Below, piece after piece: positions 1 through 5,880 of a DNA stretch of 6,078 nt. Within the stretch, counting starts at the first letter, position 1, and each line of letters begins with the position of its first letter. Origin of the DNA: Actinomycetota bacterium (GTDB taxonomy: Bacteria; Actinomycetota; Actinomycetes; Nanopelagicales; Nanopelagicaceae). Made by a program: the position numbers and the translations under genes. The DNA lies in the NCBI GenBank assembly GCA_027730465.1, contig JAQCGQ010000044.1, positions 1-6,078 on the forward strand, in the 5' to 3' direction. The notes under the pieces were generated by a model. The model did not search any database and was not told where the DNA came from. It saw only the letters and a program-made list of their open reading frames with translations.

Positions 1-47
1 CCATTATCAACATCTAGGCAGGGAATAATTCGAATTGATAAACTCAT
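1..47 (-). CDS. hisF: Imidazole glycerol phosphate synthase cyclase subunit HisF (N-terminal fragment)
   Basis: Only the first 15 codons and two bases are present; the rest lies beyond the left edge. The readable N-terminus, MSLSIRIIPCLDVDN, is the characteristic start of HisF, whose first beta strand ends in the CLDV(D/K)(D/N)G signature. Asp12 here corresponds to the catalytic Asp11 of the (beta/alpha)8 barrel. HisF uses ammonia delivered by the HisH glutaminase to convert PRFAR into imidazole glycerol phosphate and AICAR in the cytoplasm. The ATG follows the hisA stop codon directly (TAA-ATG), and an AGGGG Shine-Dalgarno inside the last hisA codons sits about 8 nt upstream, so translation is probably coupled. 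The identity is firm despite the shortness, because sequence, position and reading frame all agree. Confidence 0.9.
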   Translation of the reverse strand, partial: MSLSIRIIPCLDVDN

Positions 48-776
48 TTATTCACCCCTAGCTGTTGCTAGAACCTGCGCTAATGTGAAAGCACCTGCGT
101 AGAGTGCCTTACCAATAATTACACCTTCCACACCCTGATTAGTTAACTGAGTAAGTGCTTTAACATCTGTGAGGCTTGAAATACCACCACTTGCCACAAT
201 TGGCGTTTTAGTAAAGCTAGTTACCTCTTTAAGTAATTCAAGATTTGGACCAGTTAATGTGCCATCGCGGGTGATATCAGTTAAGACATATCTAGCATGG
301 CCGGCTTTAAATAATCTAGTAATAGCTTCAAATAAATCACCACCGCTTTTAGTCCAACCCCGAGCAGATAGTTCTCGGCCCCGCACATCAAGGCCAACTG
401 CAATCTTATCGCCATGTTTTTTAATTACCGACTCAGTCCACTCTTCTTGCTCAAGTGCAGCAGTTCCTAAATTAATTCGGGTACAGCCCGTAGAAAGTGC
501 TCTTTCTAAACTTTCATCATCTCTAATTCCACCTGATAACTCTATTTTGATATCAACACTTTTAATTACCGAAGCTAATACTTCAAAGTTATTGCCTAGG
601 CCAAAGGCAGCATCAAGATCTACTAAATGAATCCAACTTGCACCAGCTGCCACAAATTCAGCAGCAATCTCAAGTGGATTACCATATTTACTTTGCTTAT
701 CAAGTTCACCCTGAACTAGCCTGATGGCACTACCCTCTTTAACATCAATGGCCGGCAAAATATCTAGTATTTTCAT
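48..776 (-). CDS. priA: Phosphoribosyl isomerase A, HisA/PriA type (probably bifunctional HisA/TrpF)
   Basis: A full-length 242-aa (beta/alpha)8 barrel enzyme that isomerises ProFAR to PRFAR, the fourth step of histidine synthesis. It matches actinobacterial PriA in my recollection almost block for block. It has the N-terminal LPAIDVKEG with catalytic Asp11, Arg19 in [18 protein letters not shown] at about 48-59, ELSGGIRDD at 79-87, VGLDV with Asp130, TDITRDGT at 166-173 with the second catalytic Asp171, and the C-terminal phosphate-binding ASGGISS and GVIIGKALY. Arg139 and Trp141 (RGW) sit where PriA carries the Arg143/Trp145 pair of the Mycobacterium tuberculosis enzyme, which lets one active site also act on phosphoribosyl anthranilate (TrpF reaction). 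The dual activity is therefore inferred, not shown. The ATG overlaps the hisH stop (ATGA) and has a GGTGAG Shine-Dalgarno 6 nt upstream. Confidence 0.95.
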   Translation of the reverse strand: MKILDILPAIDVKEGSAIRLVQGELDKQSKYGNPLEIAAEFVAAGASWIHLVDLDAAFGLGNNFEVLASVIKSVDIKIELSGGIRDDESLERALSTGCTRINLGTAALEQEEWTESVIKKHGDKIAVGLDVRGRELSARGWTKSGGDLFEAITRLFKAGHARYVLTDITRDGTLTGPNLELLKEVTSFTKTPIVASGGISSLTDVKALTQLTNQGVEGVIIGKALYAGAFTLAQVLATARGE

Positions 777-1369
777 AAATTACTCACCCAATTTTTAAGT
801 AGTGCAAGACCAGCCTGACCTGATTTTTCTGGGTGAAATTGAACTGCGCTTATATTTTCTGACTCAACTGCGCTAATAAACTCACCTTCATAATTAGTAG
901 TGGTATTTATTCCTTGCGCAATCGGTTTAAGGAGGCCATAGCTATGCACAAAGTAGAAGCTCTCATTTTCTATGCCTTTAAATAATTTTGAACCCAAACC
1001 AGCGTTAACTGTGTTCCAACCAATATGTGGCAATATTTTTGCCGCTAGCGACTTTATCTCACCCGGTAATACTGCTAGCCCATCACTTTCCTGTTTTTCA
1101 AAACCTTTACTAAAGAGAATCTGCATACCAACACAGATACCTAAAATCTTTTTTCCACTGGCTAGGTGATTTTTAATTATCTGATCACCTTTAATTGAAA
1201 GTAATTGATCCATACAAGCTTTAAAGGCGCCAACTCCTGGAACAACTAAGGCATCTGCGCTAGCGCAGATCTTTGGATCACTACTTACTACTACTTGATT
1301 ACTAACAGTTTTAAATGCCTTTTCTGCTGAGCGTAAATTACCGGAGCCGTAATCTAAAATTGCGATCAA
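773..1369 (-). CDS. hisH: Imidazole glycerol phosphate synthase glutaminase subunit HisH
   Basis: A 198-aa class I glutamine amidotransferase that hydrolyses glutamine and channels ammonia to HisF. The triad is complete: Cys79 in the nucleophile elbow ILGICVGMQ, then His179 and Glu181 in VQFHPEKSG. The PGVGAF oxyanion strand is at 44-49, the HIGWN motif typical of HisH at 115-119, and FYFVHSY at 138-144. Length is normal for the family. The start codon is TTG (minus strand, 1369-1367), overlapping the hisB TGA stop as TTGA. An AAAGG Shine-Dalgarno lies 6 nt upstream, inside the end of hisB, and the N-terminus [12 protein letters not shown] begins exactly where HisH proteins begin, so this start is well supported. 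It lies between hisB and hisA with 4-nt overlaps on both sides. Confidence 0.95.
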   Translation of the reverse strand: MIAILDYGSGNLRSAEKAFKTVSNQVVVSSDPKICASADALVVPGVGAFKACMDQLLSIKGDQIIKNHLASGKKILGICVGMQILFSKGFEKQESDGLAVLPGEIKSLAAKILPHIGWNTVNAGLGSKLFKGIENESFYFVHSYGLLKPIAQGINTTTNYEGEFISAVESENISAVQFHPEKSGQAGLALLKNWVSNL

Positions 1370-1950
1370 AGAGAACCTTTTGTGGAGGGAATGCCGCCTA
1401 CTCTTGAATCTAATGTGACCGCTACCTTAAGTGCGCGAGCTACCGCTTTAAATTGAGCTTCATAAACATGGTGAGCATTTCTGCCCTCTAAAACTCTAAT
1501 ATGCAAAGCAATCCTCGCCTCTGCCACAAATGATTCCCAAATGTGTTTACCAAGTGTGGTATCAAATGTGCCAATTAACTCAACAATATCTGGCTCATGG
1601 TGAACTAGGTATGGCCGGCCAGATAAATCAACTGCAACCTGAACTAATACCTCATCAAGTGGCACCATGGCATCACCAAAGCGAGTAATCCCAACCTTAT
1701 CGCCAAGTGCTTCTCTAAATGCTTGCCCAAGAGCTAGGGAGGTGTCTTCAACACTATGGTGAGAATCAACTTGAATATCACCAGTTGTTTTAATTTCTAA
1801 ATCAAAACTGGCATGTTTGCCAAGTTGGCTAAGCATATGATCAAAAAATGGTTCACCAGTTGAAATATCAATGTTGCCAGTGCCATCTAAATTAATTTTA
1901 ACCATTACATCAGACTCTTTGGTTTTGCGCTTAACAGTTGCAACTCTCAT
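1366..1950 (-). CDS. hisB: Imidazoleglycerol-phosphate dehydratase HisB
   Basis: A 194-aa monofunctional IGP dehydratase, without the N-terminal histidinol phosphatase domain seen in enterobacterial HisB. It converts imidazole glycerol phosphate to imidazole acetol phosphate. The metal-binding and catalytic motifs of the duplicated fold are all visible: FFDHML at 35-40 (His38), DSHHSVEDT at 62-70 (His64, His65, Glu68, Asp69), and GRNAHHVYEAQFKA at 157-170 (His160, His161, Glu164). The C-terminal [14 protein letters not shown] is a typical HisB ending. The separate phosphatase is encoded by hisN upstream in the same cluster, as expected in actinobacteria. The ATG has a strong GGAGG 3 nt upstream in the 26-nt spacer after hisC, the only gap inside the hisD-to-hisF block. 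Confidence 0.96.
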   Translation of the reverse strand: MRVATVKRKTKESDVMVKINLDGTGNIDISTGEPFFDHMLSQLGKHASFDLEIKTTGDIQVDSHHSVEDTSLALGQAFREALGDKVGITRFGDAMVPLDEVLVQVAVDLSGRPYLVHHEPDIVELIGTFDTTLGKHIWESFVAEARIALHIRVLEGRNAHHVYEAQFKAVARALKVAVTLDSRVGGIPSTKGSL

Positions 1951-1976
1951 AAGCCTCCAATGATTAAGTGCTTATT

Positions 1977-3071
1977 CTAGCCAAGAATTAACTTGATACT
2001 TTGCAAAAACTTCTGATTTTCACTCTCAGTGCCAATACTTACCCTCAAGTATCCGGCATATCCCACATCCCTGACTAAGAGTTGTTGATCAAGTAGCTGC
2101 TGCCATAGTTGCTCACTACTACCTTTAAAGCCGGTAAAGAACAAAAAGTTAGCCCCACTATCAATTACCTTAAGCCCTAGTTTCTCAAGGCCATCTTTAA
2201 CAACCTGACGAGATTTAACTATCTCAGTGATCTCTGATTGCATTATCTTCGCATTTTCTAGTGCAACTAAAGCTGCAGCCTGAGTTAAAGAGCTTAGATG
2301 GTAAGGCAGTCTTACTACCTTAAGCCCATCTACTACAGTCTTATCTGCAACTAAATAACCAAGTCGAGCGCCAGCGAAGGCAAATGCTTTGCTCATTGTT
2401 CTCACCACAACGACTTGTGGATATTTACTAATTAAGTTAACCGCTGATTTTTCAGTTGAAAACTCAGCATACGCCTCATCAATTACTAATAATGTTTTTC
2501 GCCCTACTACCAAACTGGCGATCTTCTCAAGTAATTCATATTTAACTACCCCACCAGTTGGATTATTAGGTGTGGTAATAAAGATAAGTGATGGATTTTC
2601 TTTATTTATTAAAGATGCTAGTAAATCTATATTTAAATTAAAATTATTATCTAATGCTGCTGCCACCCAATTAGCCCCAGTTATTTTGGCAATTAAAGGG
2701 TGCACTGAGTAGGAAGGAGTAAAACCTAAACAAACACCACTTGCATAAGCTAGAAATAATTGCTGTAATATCTCATTACTACCATTAGCTGCCCATATAT
2801 TGTCAATGCTAATACCATTTACATCTTTAGAAATATACTTAGCAAGTGCTGTTCTTAAAGCTATCGCATCTCGATCTGGATAACGGTTTAAATCAACTGC
2901 TGTCTGCCTAACTGCTTCACTGATTTGATCTACAACCTGTGCAGGTAGTGGAAATGGATTTTCATTGGTATTAAGCATTACAACATTAGATATTTGAGGT
3001 GCACCATAGACGCTGCTGTCAGTTAATGCAGCCTTAAGTGGCAACCAATCTGGCCATTTGCTCATTATCAT
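1977..3071 (-). CDS. hisC: Histidinol-phosphate aminotransferase HisC
   Basis: A 364-aa fold-type I PLP aminotransferase that moves the amino group of glutamate to imidazole acetol phosphate to give L-histidinol phosphate. Visible landmarks are NTNENPFPLP at 34-43, NRYPD at 62-66, the AANGSNE cofactor-phosphate loop at 94-100, TTPNNPTGG at 166-174 (Asn170), VIDEAYAEF at 196-204 (Asp198 and Tyr201), the Schiff-base Lys228 in TMSKAFAFAGARLGY, with Arg236 following, and the substrate carboxylate arginine Arg343 in YLRVSIG. Length fits the family. The ATG overlaps the hisD stop as ATGA. A second in-frame ATG two codons downstream (3065) could equally be used, since Shine-Dalgarno support (a GGA only) is weak for both. 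Its place directly after hisD supports HisC over a generic aromatic aminotransferase. Confidence 0.95.
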   Translation of the reverse strand: MIMSKWPDWLPLKAALTDSSVYGAPQISNVVMLNTNENPFPLPAQVVDQISEAVRQTAVDLNRYPDRDAIALRTALAKYISKDVNGISIDNIWAANGSNEILQQLFLAYASGVCLGFTPSYSVHPLIAKITGANWVAAALDNNFNLNIDLLASLINKENPSLIFITTPNNPTGGVVKYELLEKIASLVVGRKTLLVIDEAYAEFSTEKSAVNLISKYPQVVVVRTMSKAFAFAGARLGYLVADKTVVDGLKVVRLPYHLSSLTQAAALVALENAKIMQSEITEIVKSRQVVKDGLEKLGLKVIDSGANFLFFTGFKGSSEQLWQQLLDQQLLVRDVGYAGYLRVSIGTESENQKFLQSIKLILG

Positions 3072-4381
3072 TTATCCAAACGAATAGAGATAGCACTGCC
3101 ATGAGCTGGTAAATTTTCAGCATTAGCTAAGGTAATGACATCTTGGGCTATCTCATTAAAAGCTGTTTGTGAGTAATTTATTACATTAACTCCCTTTAAA
3201 AATGTCTGCACAGATAATCCACTTGAGTGGCAAGCACAACCACCAGTTGGCAACACATGATTTGATCCAGCTGAGTAATCACCTAATGAAACCGGGGTGA
3301 ATCTACCTAAAAAGATAGCTCCAGCATTAATAATATCTTTTGCAACACTGCCAGCATCTTCAGTTTGAATCTCAAGATGTTCAGCAGCATATACATTTGC
3401 CACATCAACTGCTTGAGCGATATCACTTGTTAAAACTAAAGCGGATTGCACAGATGATAAAGCAGTTGTAATCCGTTTCTTATGTTTAGTTAAGGCAACC
3501 TGATTTACTAACTCAGCCTCAACTGCATCTAATAAATCTGGACTATCAGTAACTAATATGGCAGCGGCGGCCTCATCATGTTCTGCTTGACTAATTAAAT
3601 CTGCTGCTACCTCTCTCGCTACTGCGCTCTTATCTGCAATTACTAAGATCTCAGTTGGCCCAGCCTCTGAATCAATTCCAATCACACCTCTAAGTGATCG
3701 CTTTGCCGCTGCTACATATATATTGCCTGGGCCAGTGACCATATCAACTGGAGATATTTGATTATCAATGCCATAAGCAAATAGTGCTACCGCTTGCGCC
3801 CCGCCAATTGCATAAATCTCATCTACTCCCAGTAATGCACACACTGCCAAAATAACTGGGTGTGGTAATCCAGCAAACTCTTTTTGTGGCGGAGAAGCTA
3901 GTGCAATACTTTTAACGCCTGCAACTTGGGCTGGCACTACATTCATGATTACCGAACTCGGATAAGCAGCAAGTCCACCTGGCACATAAAGTCCAACTCT
4001 TTCAATTACTCGCCAAGTTAATTCTATATTAGCGTGCCTAGCCGGCTCTGTTACTTTATTAACTGGCATCTGATCTTGGCTAGTTTTTCTAACTCTGGCA
4101 ATACTTTCAAGTAAAGCTGACTTGACCTTTGAATCTAAATTTTTCAAGGCTTCATCAATATCAGATTTTTTAACCTTTAAAGATTTTGGCCTTACCCCAT
4201 CAAATTTTTCACAAAGATCTAGTAGTGATGCTTCAGTTGCTCCTGGAAATAAATCTAAAATTGGAGTTATCGCAGCCATTGCTTTGCTGACATCAAAATC
4301 ACCACGAGGAAGTAGTTTTTGGTACTCAGTCTTAGATAATCGGCGCCCACGCAGATCTATCCGGCGGATCATATTTTCCAT
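3068..4381 (-). CDS. hisD: Histidinol dehydrogenase HisD
   Basis: A 437-aa zinc-dependent, NAD-linked enzyme that oxidises L-histidinol to L-histidine in two steps, the end of the pathway. Zinc ligands and catalytic residues are in place: Gln265 and His268 in ISQAEHDE, Glu334 and His335 in AAEHLEI, Asp368 in SLGDYSAGSNH, and His427 in PAHGSA. GLYVPGG (130-136), MVTGPGNIYV (214-223) and DSEAGPTE (237-244) are further family signatures. The segment TGGCACHSSGLSVQTF near 379-394 looks like the actinobacterial branch. Two starts are possible: ATG at 4381, or ATG at 4372 three codons later. The later ATG has an AAGAG about 9 nt upstream, while the earlier one would suit a leaderless message from the promoter just upstream. 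The stop overlaps hisC by 4 nt. Confidence 0.96.
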   Translation of the reverse strand: MENMIRRIDLRGRRLSKTEYQKLLPRGDFDVSKAMAAITPILDLFPGATEASLLDLCEKFDGVRPKSLKVKKSDIDEALKNLDSKVKSALLESIARVRKTSQDQMPVNKVTEPARHANIELTWRVIERVGLYVPGGLAAYPSSVIMNVVPAQVAGVKSIALASPPQKEFAGLPHPVILAVCALLGVDEIYAIGGAQAVALFAYGIDNQISPVDMVTGPGNIYVAAAKRSLRGVIGIDSEAGPTEILVIADKSAVAREVAADLISQAEHDEAAAAILVTDSPDLLDAVEAELVNQVALTKHKKRITTALSSVQSALVLTSDIAQAVDVANVYAAEHLEIQTEDAGSVAKDIINAGAIFLGRFTPVSLGDYSAGSNHVLPTGGCACHSSGLSVQTFLKGVNVINYSQTAFNEIAQDVITLANAENLPAHGSAISIRLDK

Positions 4382-4390
4382 CTCTTAACT

Positions 4391-4420
4391 ATATTATTTA
4401 ATTCATGTTCAAATAACCAA
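4391..4420 (-). promoter_or_regulatory. Predicted sigma-A type promoter for hisDCBHAF
   Basis: On the minus strand a TTGGTT -35-like hexamer (4420-4415) is followed after 18 nt by TAATAT (4396-4391), a good -10 box. Only 9 nt separate the -10 from the hisD ATG at 4381, so transcription should begin within about three bases of the start codon, giving a nearly leaderless mRNA. The 50-nt hisN-hisD gap contains nothing else recognisable: no terminator, leader peptide or T-box. The promoter call rests on hexamer matching alone. Confidence 0.55.
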
Positions 4421-4431
4421 AGTAGTGCTAG

Positions 4432-5214
4432 TTAAGCAAAACGTGCGAGTAACTCCTTATGCAGCAGAGTATTTGAAGAGATCGCACCTGGCCCACTAAC
4501 CCCATCTACTCCGTTTAGATTAGTAAAGGAGCCACCTGCCTCTTTGATAATTAAATACAAGGCTGCCATATCCCATAACGCAAGCTTTGGTTCAATAGCT
4601 ATATCAACTGCTCCCTCTGCTACCAACATATGACCCCAAAAATCTCCAAAGCCACGACTTCGCCAAACATCATTGGTTAACTTTAAAAACTTATCATAAT
4701 AGCCTTCCCAATTATCTTTTTTGATAACTTCGGCAAATGCACAACTTGCATCACTAATTTTACTTACCGCACTTACTTTTAACTTTCTAGTATTTTCTTT
4801 TCCTAAAATATTTTCCACAACATATGCACCCTCACCTTTACTGGCATACCAACGTCGATTGGTTGCTGGGGCTGAGACAACTGTGCAGATAATCTCATCA
4901 TTTTGGCGAAGAGCTATTAAGGTTGCCCAGATTGGAACACCTCTAATGTAATTTTTAGTGCCATCAATTGGATCTAAAATCCACTCGCGATTATTAGTTG
5001 ATACTTTATTTTCAAACTCTTCCCCAATTACCCCATCATCAGCACTTACTTTAAGTAGGTGCTCCCGTATTAATTGTTCAATTTTTTTATCGGCATCAGA
5101 TACTGGCGTTAAATCAGGTTTTGCATCAATTACCAAATCACTAGCTCTAAATCTTGCAAGTGATACCTGATCGGCGATATCTGCCAGCTGCTGGGCCAAG
5201 ATCAGATCATTCAT
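4432..5214 (-). CDS. hisN: Histidinol-phosphate phosphatase HisN (inositol monophosphatase family)
   Basis: A 260-aa member of the Mg2+-dependent, Li+-sensitive phosphatase superfamily that dephosphorylates L-histidinol phosphate, the step between HisC and HisD. The metal site is complete: Asp40 and Asp42 in PVSDADKKIE, Glu65-Glu66 in GVIGEEFE, Asp81 and Asp84 in WILDPIDGTKNYIRG, and Asp215 in LWDMAAL. The N-terminal pattern ARFRASDLVIDAKPDLTPVSDAD and the IRGVPIWATLIAL run closely resemble actinobacterial HisN rather than generic IMPase or CysQ. Adjacency to hisD strengthens the histidinol-phosphate assignment, because the HisB here has no phosphatase domain. A good Shine-Dalgarno is absent before the ATG; a TAAACT -10-like box ends 6 nt upstream, so a leaderless message is possible. 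It may also be read through into hisD, since no terminator separates them. Confidence 0.9.
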   Translation of the reverse strand: MNDLILAQQLADIADQVSLARFRASDLVIDAKPDLTPVSDADKKIEQLIREHLLKVSADDGVIGEEFENKVSTNNREWILDPIDGTKNYIRGVPIWATLIALRQNDEIICTVVSAPATNRRWYASKGEGAYVVENILGKENTRKLKVSAVSKISDASCAFAEVIKKDNWEGYYDKFLKLTNDVWRSRGFGDFWGHMLVAEGAVDIAIEPKLALWDMAALYLIIKEAGGSFTNLNGVDGVSGPGAISSNTLLHKELLARFA

Positions 5215-5220
5215 ATGAGT

Positions 5221-5226
5221 AGTTTA
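5221..5226 (-). promoter_or_regulatory. Possible -10 box for a leaderless hisN transcript
   Basis: TAAACT on the minus strand fits the actinobacterial TANNNT pattern and ends exactly 6 nt before the hisN ATG, which would place the transcription start on the ATG. No convincing -35 is seen (TTACCC lies 17 nt upstream, a poor match). hisN lacks a usable Shine-Dalgarno, which is compatible with leaderless translation. The hexamer overlaps the end of the inverted repeat at 5223-5250. Confidence 0.3.
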
Positions 5227-5261
5227 CCCACCATACCTAGGTGGGGTAAAAAGTGGGGTAA
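5223..5261. promoter_or_regulatory. GTGGGGTAA repeat cluster, candidate operator at the hisN start
   Basis: TTTACCCACC (5223-5232) faces GGTGGGGTAAA (5240-5250), an inverted repeat with one extra G in the right arm and a 7-nt centre. GTGGGGTAA occurs directly at 5241-5249 and again at 5253-5261, 12 bp apart, with an inverted GTGGGTAAA as the third, slightly shorter copy. The cluster starts 9 nt upstream of hisN and covers where its promoter spacer would be, so a repressor site is plausible. It is not followed by a T tract on either strand, so it is not a terminator. The regulator is unknown. The spaced TGGGG direct repeat recalls MraZ-type boxes, but no mraZ or dcw gene is in view. Confidence 0.45.
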
Positions 5262-5319
5262 TTCATCATTATTTGCCCAGAATTAATCATTTGATCAGGT
5301 CCTTAATTTATTTGCGGTG

Positions 5320-5325
5320 TATATT
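5320..5325 (+). promoter_or_regulatory. Possible -10 box for the plus-strand membrane-protein genes
   Basis: TATATT matches the -10 consensus at five of six positions and lies about 50 nt upstream of the 5374 start, giving a predicted transcript start near 5332. No hexamer resembling TTGACA occurs 16-18 nt upstream, so the call is tentative. The region from 5262 to 5319 is AT-rich and holds no other clear element. Confidence 0.3.
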
Positions 5326-5335
5326 AGTAAATACA

Positions 5336-5356
5336 AGGTGGCAAACTTTGCAACCT
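5336..5356. repeat. 21-bp near-perfect palindrome in the leader of the 5374 gene
   Basis: AGGTGGCAAA (5336-5345) and TTTGCAACCT (5347-5356) are inverted copies around a single central C, matching at 9 of 10 positions; the exception is G5340 opposite A5352. The one-base centre favours a DNA-binding operator for a dimeric regulator over an RNA hairpin, although an RNA stem with a 5-nt or larger loop could also form. It lies just downstream of the predicted transcription start and 7 nt before the Shine-Dalgarno, a position suited to repression. Confidence 0.5.
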
Positions 5357-5362
5357 GAAATT

Positions 5363-5368
5363 GGAGAG
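5363..5368 (+). promoter_or_regulatory. Shine-Dalgarno GGAGAG for the 5374 gene
   Basis: GGAGAG lies 5 nt before the ATG at 5374. It is the clearest ribosome binding site in the intergenic region and fixes that start codon, in contrast to hisN and hisD, which lack a good one. Confidence 0.75.
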
Positions 5369-5373
5369 AAAAT

Positions 5374-5748
5374 ATGAACGAGAAAGACCTAATTAAACTT
5401 TGGAATGAAAAACGTTCTCAAATCATCACAGCTCAGATTGCTCCGACCTTGATGTTAATCGGTGTATTTGTACTAGCAGGATTTGATAAGTTTGCAACCG
5501 CATCTGATGGTGCTAAATACCTAGCGGTTGGTGTTGCAGCTGTTACTGGTATCTTGGCAATTATTAGCCAATATGCAGCAATTCGCGAAGGTGAAGCCTT
5601 AGTTGAAGATTTAGGTAAGATTGCTAGTAAATCAGCATTAGGAAAGAAAATTGCTGAATCCCGCGGCCTACTATCACTATCTGCAATTGCAATTGTTGGC
5701 AGTGGTGTTGCAATATTCGCATTGGTAGTTTGGGCAGTACTAGGTTAA
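5374..5748 (+). CDS. Small integral membrane protein of unknown function (124 aa)
   Basis: I do not recognise this family. The protein opens with a charged, probably cytoplasmic helix (MNEKDLIKLWNEKRSQ), followed by three hydrophobic stretches at about 18-37, 48-70 and 99-123. Between the second and third is a soluble, charged linker of about 28 residues (REGEALVEDLGKIASKSALGKK) that looks helical. There is no signal-peptide cleavage site, no cysteine or histidine, and no recognisable catalytic motif, so a structural, regulatory or accessory membrane role is more likely than an enzymatic one. A strong Shine-Dalgarno supports the start, and codon use is like that of its neighbours. It is divergent from hisN and followed after 3 nt by a second small membrane ORF, so the two are probably co-transcribed. 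Nothing links it to histidine synthesis except position. Confidence 0.8.
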   Translation: MNEKDLIKLWNEKRSQIITAQIAPTLMLIGVFVLAGFDKFATASDGAKYLAVGVAAVTGILAIISQYAAIREGEALVEDLGKIASKSALGKKIAESRGLLSLSAIAIVGSGVAIFALVVWAVLG

Positions 5749-5751
5749 ATT

Positions 5752-5880
5752 ATGGAAATCGGGTTTGTACTGATCATACTTTTTGCAGCATCGGTACTTA
5801 CTCTGATCTTTCGTTATGAGTCAAATAAAAAAAGAAACCGCCCTCGGATAACAGGCCGGGGCGGTGACTTTGAAAGCTGA
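5752..5880 (+). CDS. Predicted 42-aa single-pass membrane protein
   Basis: This short ORF runs from an ATG 3 nt after the stop of the preceding gene to TGA at 5880. It encodes one hydrophobic segment (about residues 4-20, GFVLIILFAASVLTLIF) followed by a strongly basic stretch (RYESNKKRNRPR) and a Gly-rich acidic end, TGRGGDFES. By the positive-inside rule the tail should be cytoplasmic. A TAGG weak Shine-Dalgarno lies 7 nt upstream, inside the end of the upstream gene, suggesting coupling. I have a vague recollection of similar GRGGDFE tails on small actinobacterial membrane proteins but cannot name a family. Its last third overlaps the intrinsic terminator of the convergent gene, and its stop codon abuts that gene's stop codon. 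It could be spurious, but position, composition and the membrane-plus-tail design argue for a real gene. Confidence 0.6.
   Translation: MEIGFVLIILFAASVLTLIFRYESNKKRNRPRITGRGGDFES
5821..5865 (-). terminator. Intrinsic terminator of the right-edge minus-strand gene
   Basis: A GC-rich hairpin pairs 5837-5843 (ACCGCCC) with 5859-5865 (GGGCGGT). Three further pairs (5845-5847 with 5856-5858) follow past a single bulged T at 5844, and the loop is 8 nt. Read on the minus strand, the stem is followed immediately by a T-rich tract (5836-5821, including seven T in a row). It begins 15 nt past the stop codon of the gene ending at 5881. On the plus strand no T tract follows directly, so termination should act mainly in the minus direction. 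Confidence 0.85.

Noticed and set aside
169..630. 153-aa plus-strand ORF opposite hisA
   Set aside because: Antisense shadow of a fully conserved gene; no ribosome binding site or recognisable motif. The same applies to plus-strand ORFs at 972-1169, 2389-2712, 4122-4388, 4721-4951 and 4958-5170.
1951..1976. Internal promoter or hairpin in the hisC-hisB gap
   Set aside because: The gap is 26 nt and is explained by the GGAGG ribosome binding site; the TAAG/CTTA inverted arms are only 4 bp.
4382..4431. T-box, leader peptide or attenuator before hisD
   Set aside because: Only 50 nt are available, with no His-codon run, no stem plus T tract, and a promoter that starts almost at the ATG.
5223..5250. 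Inverted repeat as an intrinsic terminator
   Set aside because: No T tract follows on either strand, it lies upstream of both divergent genes, and no gene ends there.
5281..5308. AATTAA/TTAATT inverted arms
   Set aside because: Six-base AT-only arms are expected by chance in such AT-rich intergenic DNA.
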